A DNA stretch of 19,744 bases from JANMDU01 sp031388245 (GTDB lineage Bacteria > Pseudomonadota > Gammaproteobacteria > Burkholderiales > Burkholderiaceae_C). The notes below the pieces were generated by a model. It had not been told where the DNA came from and ran no database searches. It saw only the letters and a program-made list of their open reading frames with translations. A program made the position numbers and the translations under genes. Below, piece after piece: positions 13,501 through 19,744 of the stretch; the first letter of the stretch is position 1; every line of letters starts with the position of its first letter. Location: contig JANNED010000294.1 of NCBI GenBank assembly GCA_031388245.1, forward strand, positions 1-19,744, given 5' to 3'.

Positions 13501-14079
13501 TTATTTCTTCTCAATTGGATCGAGCGTGATCGCCAAACCTGCTGCACCGATTTTGAAGGCACCAGGTTTGTAGCCCCAGCCTTTGGCGGCTTCCAAGTCT
13601 TTGTCGCTGACTTTGTAGAGCACTTGTTCTGAGAGCAGCTTTTGCGCAAGCGCCACGCCCAAGCGAGACATCGGGCGTTCCATCAATTCTGGCACACCAT
13701 CAACACTGAGCTTTCCCAGCTTCACATCCGTCATGCGCACAGAATTGTCAGTGGGCTCAAAGCGAAGGCCGTAGCTCAAATCGATGCCGCCTTTGTATTC
13801 GCGCTTGGTGAGCAGGCCCACGATGCCGCTGCCGATCACATTCAAATCCAGCGAGGTATTGATGCGATTATTGACAGCATCGAAACTGATCTTGGGCGAG
13901 CTCACGCCCACATCGAGCACCTCCAGCATTTTGCTGTTGAAAGGAAATTGCCCGCCGATCAATTGCATCAAGCGCTCTTGCGAGATGTTGAGCGTTTTGG
14001 GCTGAGGGCGCAGGGCTGCGCAGCCGATCAGGCTGGTAGCGAGCAGGGCGGTGCTGAGCACGAGAAGAATGCGGCGCAT
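13501..14079 (-). CDS. DUF1439 family lipoprotein
   Basis: 192-residue predicted lipoprotein. The signal peptide MRRILLVLSTALLATS ends in the lipobox LIGC with Cys20 as the lipidation site. The mature part resembles the DUF1439 (YceB-like) family: a beta-rich, probably lipid- or ligand-binding domain on the periplasmic side of a membrane. The ATG at 14079 is chosen over a TTG at 14100 because AAAGGAAA lies just upstream at good spacing and the lipoprotein signal then starts at residue 1. It lies downstream of hppA on the same strand, but a terminator and an inverted repeat separate them, so it is probably transcribed alone. Function unknown. Confidence 0.85.
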   Translation of the reverse strand: MRRILLVLSTALLATSLIGCAALRPQPKTLNISQERLMQLIGGQFPFNSKMLEVLDVGVSSPKISFDAVNNRINTSLDLNVIGSGIVGLLTKREYKGGIDLSYGLRFEPTDNSVRMTDVKLGKLSVDGVPELMERPMSRLGVALAQKLLSEQVLYKVSDKDLEAAKGWGYKPGAFKIGAAGLAITLDPIEKK

Positions 14080-14133
14080 GGTGATTTCCTTTGCAAACAA
14101 ACCTATTGAACCGGCCCGATGAAGTCTCTACTT

Positions 14134-14192
14134 CCGTTCGGGCTGAGCCTGTCGAAGCCTTGGTAGCCCTTCGACAGGCTCAGGGCGAACGG
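14134..14192. repeat. 24-bp inverted repeat of the CTGAGCCTGTCGAAG family
   Basis: Left arm 14134-14157 and right arm 14169-14192 are inverted copies with two mismatches and an 11-nt loop. This is a paired form of the widespread intergenic repeat whose single arm occurs at 11844-11867. As RNA it would make a long hairpin between hppA and the lipoprotein gene. Confidence 0.9.
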
Positions 14193-14244
14193 TTCATACT
14201 TCAGGGCTAGAACAATATAACGATGAGAAAATGAAAAAGACAAC

Positions 14245-14274
14245 AAAAAAGCCGCTGATTTTCACCAGCGGCTT
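14245..14274 (-). terminator. Intrinsic terminator of hppA
   Basis: Read on the minus strand, AAGCCGCTG (14266-14274) pairs perfectly with CAGCGGCTT (14249-14257) around an 8-nt loop and runs straight into a T tract (complement of 14245-14250). It lies 18 bp after the hppA stop codon. Confidence 0.9.
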
Positions 14275-14292
14275 CTCATCAAGCAATTTGCT

Positions 14293-16842
14293 TTAAATCA
14301 TGAATACTTCCACGCGGCGGCCTTCTGCAGCGCTGGTGGAACCTTCCTTGATGTCGTTGGGGCGCACCAGCATGATTTGGCCTTCTGGCACGCCAGAAGA
14401 TTTGAGCAAATCCCGCACAGCCATCGCGCGCTGCTTGGCCAGCTCTGCATTTTTGGCTGCGTCGCCGCTGGCATCTACATAGCCGCTGATGCCCACTTTT
14501 TTACCCGTCTTAGCGGCCGCCAAAACAGCCTCTAGTGCTTTCGCGCCATCTTGTGCAAGCTCAGCCTTGCCGGGCGCGAAGTAAAACTTCACCACGCCGC
14601 CGTCGACTTTCACACTGGCCGTATCGCCAGCAGGCGCAGCGGCAGGTGCGGTTGCTGGAGCGGCGGTCGGAGCTGCGGTTGCAGGCATTGCTACCGCAGC
14701 AGGCGTTGCTACAACTGCCGTTGCAAGCACTGGTGCAGCCGCAGCGGCCACAGGCGCAGGCTTGCCATGGATCGACATCATCAAAGGCACGATGAGCAGT
14801 GCCACGATGTTGATGATCTTGATCAGCGGGTTCACGGCTGGGCCAGCAGTGTCTTTGTAAGGGTCGCCCACGGTGTCGCCCGTCACAGCCGCTTTGTGGG
14901 TGTCGCCGCCCTTTTTGTGGGTCACGCCATCTTTGTCCACGAAGTTGTCTTCGATGAGTTTCTTAGCATTGTCCCAAGCGCCGCCGCCGGTACACATCGA
15001 GATCGCAACGAACAAGCCGGTCACGATTGTGCCCATGAGCAAGCCGCCCAAGGCAGCTGGGCCAAGAGCTAAGCCAACGACGACCGGCACGACCACTGGC
15101 AGCAGCGAAGGAATCATCATTTCTTTGATCGCAGCCGTGGTGAGCATGTCAACCGCAGCGCTGTAGTCAGGCTTACGTTTGCCGGCCATGATCTCGCCAT
15201 CTTTGAATTGGCGGCGCACTTCCACCACCACCGAGCCCGCAGCGCGGCCCACGGCCTCCATCGCCATCGAGCCAAAGAGGTATGGAATCAAGCCACCGAT
15301 AAAGAGGCCAATGATCACCATGGGGTTGGACAGATCAAAGCTGATGATCTTGCCGTAGGCTTCAAGCTTGTGGGTGTAATCGGCAAACAGCACAAGCGCG
15401 GCAAGGCCAGCTGAGCCAATCGCATAGCCCTTGGTCACGGCCTTGGTGGTGTTGCCCACTGCATCGAGCGGGTCCGTCACATCGCGCACAGACGATGGCA
15501 GCTCGGCCATCTCAGCAATGCCGCCAGCGTTGTCGGTGATTGGGCCGTAAGCGTCAAGCGCCACAACGATACCGGCCATAGAAAGCATGGAAGTTGCAGC
15601 AATCGCGATGCCGTAGAGGCCAGCCAACGCATAAGCGCACCAAATGGCCATGCACACAAAAATCACAGGCCAAGCGGTGGATCGCATGGATACGCCCAAG
15701 CCAGCAATGATGTTGGTGCCGTGGCCCGTCGTAGAGGCTTGCGCAATGTGTTTCACAGGCGCGTATTGCGTGCCGGTGTAATACTCAGTCACCCACACCA
15801 GGGCACCCGTCAAAATCAAGCCAATCGCGCAGGCACCAAACAGCGCCATTTGCGTGCCGCTGGCCTTGATCGCGTTATCGGGCATGATGGCCACGGTGAC
15901 GAAGTAAAAAGCAATCAGCGACAAAACACCAGCCACTGCCAAGCCTTTGTAGAGCGCGGGCATCACATTCTTCATGCCGGGAGAGGCTTTGACGAAGAAA
16001 CAGCCAATGATGGAGGCAATGATGGACACAGCGCCCAGCATCATCGGGTAGATCACTGCAGCAGTGCCGCTGCTTGAGACAAGCAATGCGCCCAGCACCA
16101 TGGTGGCAATCAAAGTCACGGCATAGGTTTCAAAGAGGTCAGCAGCCATGCCGGCGCAGTCGCCCACATTGTCGCCCACGTTGTCTGCAATCACGGCGGG
16201 GTTGCGTGGGTCATCTTCAGGGATGCCCGCTTCCACTTTACCCACCAAATCCGCGCCCACATCAGCGCCTTTGGTGAAGATGCCGCCGCCCAAGCGCGCG
16301 AAGATGGAAATCAGCGAAGAGCCGAATGCGAATCCAATCAGCGGGTTGAGCATTTTTGCGAGGTTTTTGTCTGGTGTCATGGCGCCATTGCCGACCAAGA
16401 ACCAATAGAACACGGCCACGCCCAAAAGGCCCAAGCCCACCACCAGCATGCCGGTGATCGCGCCGCCACGGAAGGCCACATCCAGCGCGGGGCCAATGCC
16501 TTTGGTGGCCGCTTGAGCGGTGCGCACGTTGGCGCGCACGCTCACATTCATGCCGATGAAGCCGCAAGCGCCAGAGAGCAGAGCGCCGACCACGAAGCCG
16601 ACTGCCGACATGCCATCAAGGAACAAGCCAATCAAAATCGCCAGCACAATGCCGACCACGGTGATGGTTTTGTATTGACGCGCCAGATAAGCGGCTGCGC
16701 CGGTTTGAATCGCCGCTGCAATTTCTTGCATGCGGGCATTGCCTGCATCTTGCGAAAGAATCCAACTGCGTGCCCAAACGCCGTAGACCACGGCGGCCAG
16801 ACCGCAAACTAGCACGAGGATCAGTGCTGCATTGCCTGTCAT
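14293..16842 (-). CDS. hppA: K+-independent membrane H+-pyrophosphatase fused to an OmpA-like domain
   Basis: 849 residues. Residues 1-695 are a membrane-bound H+-translocating pyrophosphatase with about 16 helices, which couples PPi hydrolysis to proton export. The active-site motifs are intact: DVGADLVGKVE (194-204), DNVGDNVGD (220-228), DAYGPITDNAG (430-440) and DTVGDPYKDTAGP (656-668). GNTTKA (463-468) has Lys467, the marker of the K+-independent type. An Ala/Pro-rich linker (about 695-740) then leads to an OmpA/MotB-like domain (about 745-849). There, Asp790 and Arg805 are 15 apart, like the peptidoglycan-binding pair of Acinetobacter OmpA. Known topology puts the C-terminus outside the cytoplasm, so this domain would face the cell wall. 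The ATG at 16842 has GGAG 8 nt upstream. It is divergent from ppa. Confidence 0.93.
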   Translation of the reverse strand: MTGNAALILVLVCGLAAVVYGVWARSWILSQDAGNARMQEIAAAIQTGAAAYLARQYKTITVVGIVLAILIGLFLDGMSAVGFVVGALLSGACGFIGMNVSVRANVRTAQAATKGIGPALDVAFRGGAITGMLVVGLGLLGVAVFYWFLVGNGAMTPDKNLAKMLNPLIGFAFGSSLISIFARLGGGIFTKGADVGADLVGKVEAGIPEDDPRNPAVIADNVGDNVGDCAGMAADLFETYAVTLIATMVLGALLVSSSGTAAVIYPMMLGAVSIIASIIGCFFVKASPGMKNVMPALYKGLAVAGVLSLIAFYFVTVAIMPDNAIKASGTQMALFGACAIGLILTGALVWVTEYYTGTQYAPVKHIAQASTTGHGTNIIAGLGVSMRSTAWPVIFVCMAIWCAYALAGLYGIAIAATSMLSMAGIVVALDAYGPITDNAGGIAEMAELPSSVRDVTDPLDAVGNTTKAVTKGYAIGSAGLAALVLFADYTHKLEAYGKIISFDLSNPMVIIGLFIGGLIPYLFGSMAMEAVGRAAGSVVVEVRRQFKDGEIMAGKRKPDYSAAVDMLTTAAIKEMMIPSLLPVVVPVVVGLALGPAALGGLLMGTIVTGLFVAISMCTGGGAWDNAKKLIEDNFVDKDGVTHKKGGDTHKAAVTGDTVGDPYKDTAGPAVNPLIKIINIVALLIVPLMMSIHGKPAPVAAAAAPVLATAVVATPAAVAMPATAAPTAAPATAPAAAPAGDTASVKVDGGVVKFYFAPGKAELAQDGAKALEAVLAAAKTGKKVGISGYVDASGDAAKNAELAKQRAMAVRDLLKSSGVPEGQIMLVRPNDIKEGSTSAAEGRRVEVFMI

Positions 16843-17067
16843 ATTTATTTCTCCAATTTAATGTTTTACGTAGAGGGTACAACGCTAGAGGCTTTGCACC
16901 CACCGCGTTGCTTCCTTATCCACGCTGTAGAAAAGCAGGAGACAATTGGCCAACACGCGGAATTTAGCTTGAAAACGCGAGGAATTTGTATTTTCTGAGC
17001 TGTAGCGTCAGTAAAATCAGGGTTAATACTGGCTTCATTTCATTATATTTTTCTTAAAAAGACCACC
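16843..17067. promoter_or_regulatory. Divergent promoter region hppA / ppa
   Basis: 225 bp between the divergent hppA and ppa start codons must hold both promoters. The ppa-proximal half is AT-rich (for example TTAATACT near 17022-17029 and a run of A/T at 17040-17060). I see no -35/-10 pair with standard spacing that I would assign. Confidence 0.5.
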
Positions 17068-17604
17068 ATGTCCCTCGACCATGTGCCACCCGGCAAAAAC
17101 GCCCCGCATGAATTCAATGTCATCATTGAAATTCCGATGAATGCTGACCCGATCAAATACGAGGTAGACAAAGAATCCGGCGCCATTTTTGTGGATCGTT
17201 TTATGAGTACGGCGATGCATTACCCCACGAACTACGGCTACATCCCCAAAACCCTGTCAGGCGATGGCGACCCAGTGGATGTCCTCGTCATCACCCCCGT
17301 GCCCTTGATTCCCGGCGTGGTCATCACCTGCCGTGCCATCGGTATTTTGAAGATGGAAGACGAAGCCGGCGAAGATGGCAAGCTGCTCGCTGTGCCCATC
17401 GACAAAAAATGCAGCTTGTACACGCAATGGAAAAAACCTGAAGACATGAATCCTTTGCGCCTCAAAACCATTTCCCATTTCTTTGAGCATTACAAAGATT
17501 TGGAAGAAGGCAAATGGGTCAAGGTGCTCGGCTGGGAGGGCGTGGATGCCGCGCACAAAGAAATCACCGATGGCATGGCCGCGTATCAAGCCACCAAGAA
17601 ATAA
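17068..17604 (+). CDS. ppa: Soluble inorganic pyrophosphatase (family I)
   Basis: 178-residue cytosolic enzyme that hydrolyses PPi to two phosphates and so pulls biosynthetic reactions forward. The family I signature DGDPVDV (66-72) is intact, with KYEVDK (30-35) and NYGYIP (55-60) also forming the active site. Length matches bacterial hexameric enzymes. The ATG at 17068 has only a weak purine stretch upstream (TTAAAAAGACCACC). It is transcribed divergently from the membrane H+-PPase gene, so both PPi-consuming enzymes may share control. The acyltransferase gene follows after 5 bp. Confidence 0.96.
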   Translation: MSLDHVPPGKNAPHEFNVIIEIPMNADPIKYEVDKESGAIFVDRFMSTAMHYPTNYGYIPKTLSGDGDPVDVLVITPVPLIPGVVITCRAIGILKMEDEAGEDGKLLAVPIDKKCSLYTQWKKPEDMNPLRLKTISHFFEHYKDLEEGKWVKVLGWEGVDAAHKEITDGMAAYQATKK

Positions 17605-17609
17605 ACCCA

Positions 17610-18197
17610 GTGCATCGCACGATCTTCACCACGCCTGTGGTCAACGCACTGCTGCGCGGAGGCTCAATTGTTTTTCTCAAACTCACGGGCTGGAAGGTGG
17701 AAGGCAGCTTGCCGCCCGAGGCCTGTAAATCCGTCTTCATCGCAGCGCCGCACACCAGCAATTGGGATTTACCCAACACCCTGATGGTCGCTTTCGCACT
17801 GCGCTTGAATGTGTATTGGATGGGAAAGAGCAGTATCTTTAAATTCCCATTTGGCCCCATCATGCGCTGGCTCGGCGGCATTTCAGTCAACCGTGAGCAG
17901 TCGACCAACTTGGTGGCCGCTTCTGCGCAAGCGATCCAAAAGGCCGATGGCCCAATGCAACTGATCGTGCCACCCGAGGGCACGCGCAGCAAAACCACCT
18001 ATTGGAAAACCGGTTTTTACTACATTGCTTACACAGCCAAAGTGCCCATCGTCATGGCCTACATGGATTACGCTCAAAAACGCAGCGGCCTAGGCCCCCT
18101 GTTTTATCCCACGGGCGATATCGAAAAGGACATGATCGTGATCAAAGCGTTTTATGCTGAATTCAAAGGCAAAAACGCTTCGCAGTTTGAGGCTTGA
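17610..18197 (+). CDS. PlsC-like 1-acylglycerol-3-phosphate acyltransferase family protein
   Basis: 195-residue acyltransferase of the LPLAT/PlsC superfamily, which transfers acyl chains to lysophospholipids at the inner membrane. Motif I is HTSNWD (His48-Asp53, HX4D) and motif III is PEGTRS (122-127). VNRE (93-96) fits motif II. The start is taken as GTG 17610, 5 bp after the ppa stop, giving VHRTIFTTPVV; an upstream ATG at 17514 would overlap ppa by 90 bases and add a sequence with no family likeness. Probably co-transcribed with ppa. The exact lipid substrate is not clear from sequence. An insertion sequence begins 32 bp after the stop, so the gene itself is intact. Confidence 0.85.
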   Translation: MHRTIFTTPVVNALLRGGSIVFLKLTGWKVEGSLPPEACKSVFIAAPHTSNWDLPNTLMVAFALRLNVYWMGKSSIFKFPFGPIMRWLGGISVNREQSTNLVAASAQAIQKADGPMQLIVPPEGTRSKTTYWKTGFYYIAYTAKVPIVMAYMDYAQKRSGLGPLFYPTGDIEKDMIVIKAFYAEFKGKNASQFEA

Positions 18198-18228
18198 CTG
18201 TTGATTGGTTGTGGGGCACATCCAGTGT

Positions 18229-18281
18229 TGTCAACCCAATTTAGAAATGTCCCCAGTTGACCAATTTACAGATGTCACCTT
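18229..18281 (+). repeat. Left terminal inverted repeat of the IS
   Basis: Contains two ATGTC(C/A)CC sub-repeats, at 18246-18253 and 18272-18279, which may be transposase-binding sites. It pairs with 19693-19744. Confidence 0.75.
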
Positions 18282-18297
18282 GAGTGCGGGTTGAAAG

Positions 18298-19650
18298 TCA
18301 GCCGTTTGCATTGAGCTGCGAAGGGCGTAGCCCGAAGCGGCTCAATGCAAACGGCGGCGGGCTGGGGTGAGTGTCCGGCGCAATGCCAGCCCGGCGCAAA
18401 TCCTCCTGAAGGCGGATTTCAATCGCTACTTTGGCCACTTGGCGCTGCTGGCGACTCAAAGCATCCACCCGCGCATTGATCGTCTTCTCGCTCTCTGGGC
18501 GCTTTTTGCTCAAATGCTCATGCAACACATAATGCTTGGCTTTGAGCACATTGCCCCGATACAGCACCTCCAGCCGCTGGTCGGCATACTGCACGATGTC
18601 GACTTGCGCAGCCTTGCTAGGGGCGCCTTGCTGGCCCGGCTCGATCCAAATCTGCGAGCCCTCAAACTTACACGTCAGGCAGCTGCTGAGCTGACGCTGG
18701 TGATGCACAGCGCAGATGCGAGCCATCTCCTCTTGGCTGTGCTGCACAGGCCGGTGCGCATCCTCAGGCACTTGAGGCGGCACAGCAAAGCGCGCGTTGT
18801 GTTCTTTGAGATACTGAGGCAGCCAAGCATTGGCCTGAGCCATTGTGCTGATGCAGGCTAATCGCATGGCTTTGATCATCCTGTCCTGCAAAGTCTGAAA
18901 CAGCCGCTCCACCCGACCTTTGGCCTGCGGGCTGTGGGCACAAATGGACTCAATGCCCAATTGCAGCAAAGCGCGTTCAAACTGGGTGGGATGGGGGTCT
19001 TCGCTGTCGTGTTTGGTAAAGATGCCGTGGCGGTCGCTGTAGTAGGCCAGCGGCGTGCCGCAGCTTGTGATGTGCTCTTGCAGCACGGCAAAGTAGCCTT
19101 GAGTGGTCTCGCCAGCGCTGAAGCGGGCGGCCAGCACACGGCTGGTGGCATCATCGATGAATGCAATCAGGCAGCAGCGTGGGTGGGTTGCATCGCGCCC
19201 TTCAAACCAATCATGGTGGCTGCCGTCAATTTGCACTAGCTCACCTGTGCGCTCACGCCGAGGGCGGCTGGGGTGCTGGCGCACTTTGCGCTTGAGCTGT
19301 GCCTTCCACAGCCCCTCTTGGATCATCCATTGGCGCAGCGTCTCAGCGCTGATAGCCTCATTGTGCGATTTGGCCAAGTACTCACAAGCCAGCTGAGGTC
19401 CAAAGTCGCTGTACTGGGCTTTGACCAGCGCCATGATGGTGTCCTTGCGCAGCTTGGAGGTGCGCCGGTTGCTGGGCTGGCCGCGTCGTTTGGAGATGAG
19501 GGCAGCAGCGCCGCCGCTGCGAACGGCTTTGCACAGGCGCTTGATCTGGCGTGTGCAAAGCTTCAGTTGCTGGGCGGCTAGTGCCTGTGTTTGCACGCCA
19601 TCGATCACTCGCTTGATGATGGCGTAGCGCTGTGCCTCTGTCGTGCTCAT
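18298..19650 (-). CDS. ISNCY/IS1202-type DDE transposase
   Basis: 450 residues from the ATG at 19650, or 457 from an in-frame ATG at 19671. Residue numbers here count from the longer form. An N-terminal helix-turn-helix part (about 10-65, ending RRGQPSNRR) and a linker lead to an integrase-core domain with the DDE set Asp149 (QIDGSHHDWFEGR), Asp213 (YSDRHGIF) and Glu255 (KGRVERLFQTLQDR). The wording of these motifs is typical of ISNCY transposases related to IS1202. The start at 19650 is favoured because GGAGAG lies 7 nt upstream. The frame is intact, so the element may be active. Its last codons and stop border a long hairpin at 18301-18355. Confidence 0.9.
   Translation of the reverse strand: MSTTEAQRYAIIKRVIDGVQTQALAAQQLKLCTRQIKRLCKAVRSGGAAALISKRRGQPSNRRTSKLRKDTIMALVKAQYSDFGPQLACEYLAKSHNEAISAETLRQWMIQEGLWKAQLKRKVRQHPSRPRRERTGELVQIDGSHHDWFEGRDATHPRCCLIAFIDDATSRVLAARFSAGETTQGYFAVLQEHITSCGTPLAYYSDRHGIFTKHDSEDPHPTQFERALLQLGIESICAHSPQAKGRVERLFQTLQDRMIKAMRLACISTMAQANAWLPQYLKEHNARFAVPPQVPEDAHRPVQHSQEEMARICAVHHQRQLSSCLTCKFEGSQIWIEPGQQGAPSKAAQVDIVQYADQRLEVLYRGNVLKAKHYVLHEHLSKKRPESEKTINARVDALSRQQRQVAKVAIEIRLQEDLRRAGIAPDTHPSPPPFALSRFGLRPSQLNANG
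18301..18355. repeat. Perfect 16-bp inverted repeat at the 3' end of the transposase gene
   Basis: GCCGTTTGCATTGAGC (18301-18316) and its exact reverse complement (18340-18355) flank a 23-nt loop that itself can form GGGC-GTA-GCCC (18323-18333). It encodes the last transposase residues (about RFGLRPSQLNANG) and directly precedes the stop. No T run follows, so it is not a standard intrinsic terminator. Confidence 0.9.
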
Positions 19651-19692
19651 TAATTTGCTCTCCTGCGCCATGACATGCCCTTCGTTTATTCA

Positions 19693-19744
19693 AAGGTGAC
19701 ATTTGTAAATGGGGCAGAGGTGACATTACTACTTTGGGGTCACA
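19693..19744 (-). repeat. Right terminal inverted repeat of the IS
   Basis: Reads TGTGACCCCAAAG inward from the last base of the window. It carries the same two ATGTCACC sub-repeats as the left end and the shared ATTTACAAATGTCACCTT block. Confidence 0.75.

Larger units (their letters stand above)
18229..19744 (-). mobile_element. IS1202/ISNCY-type insertion sequence, reaching the window edge
   Basis: A transposase gene is bounded by long imperfect inverted repeats. The left end begins TGTCAACCC (18229). The right end, read inward from 19744, begins TGTGACCCC. The first 26 positions match at 20, and after a one-base gap both share ATTTACA, then ATGTCACCTT. The element is about 1516 bp, a normal size for this group. 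The outermost T of the right repeat is the last base of the window, so the target duplication cannot be checked. Confidence 0.8.

Noticed and set aside
13642..14109. 155-codon plus-strand frame opposite the lipoprotein gene
   Set aside because: It is the mirror of the DUF1439 lipoprotein gene, which has a lipobox and ribosome-binding site; the mirror frame has neither.

Overview
The window looks like a chromosomal segment of a betaproteobacterium, most likely Burkholderiales close to Comamonadaceae. The gene order lepA-lepB-DUF4845-rnc-era-recO-pdxJ-acpS, the moderately GC-rich codon use, and the PlsC-like and PaaI-like proteins all fit. This placement is inference from gene order and protein features; no database was searched.

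Layout. (1) 11-1514, minus strand: a PaaI-type thioesterase gene follows a gene for an exported HtrA-like protein that lacks two of the three catalytic residues. (2) 1515-2218: a 700-bp intergenic region with one copy of a 39-bp repeat, a cluster of DnaA-box-like nonamers, and a possible short RNA ending in a strong intrinsic terminator. (3) 2219-9378, plus strand: a tightly packed operon for translation and membrane housekeeping (lepA, lepB, DUF4845, rnc, era, recO, pdxJ, acpS) with several 1-4 nt overlaps. A Fic-domain gene and nagZ follow. (4) 11777-13500: an accessory island. It holds repeats, a decayed reading frame, and a small integron-type cassette cluster: two cassettes bounded by attC-like sites, with no integrase gene visible in the window. 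One cassette encodes a three-helix membrane protein, the other a RanBP2-type zinc finger joined to two membrane helices. (5) 13501-16842, minus strand: a DUF1439 lipoprotein gene and a K+-independent membrane H+-pyrophosphatase carrying a C-terminal OmpA-like peptidoglycan-binding domain. (6) 17068-18197, plus strand: a soluble inorganic pyrophosphatase divergent from hppA, then a PlsC-like acyltransferase. (7) 18229-19744: an IS1202/ISNCY-type insertion sequence whose outer inverted-repeat end coincides with the last base of the window.

How the genes fit together. The operon joins ribosome-associated GTPases (LepA, Era), RNA processing (RNase III), recombination repair (RecO), protein secretion (LepB), and cofactor and acyl-carrier maturation (PdxJ, AcpS). 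The divergent hppA/ppa pair gives two fates for pyrophosphate: energy-conserving hydrolysis at the membrane and dissipative hydrolysis in the cytosol. The most unusual items are the H+-PPase-OmpA fusion, the integrase-less cassette cluster, the 39-bp repeat found five times at gene borders, and the degenerate HtrA protein.
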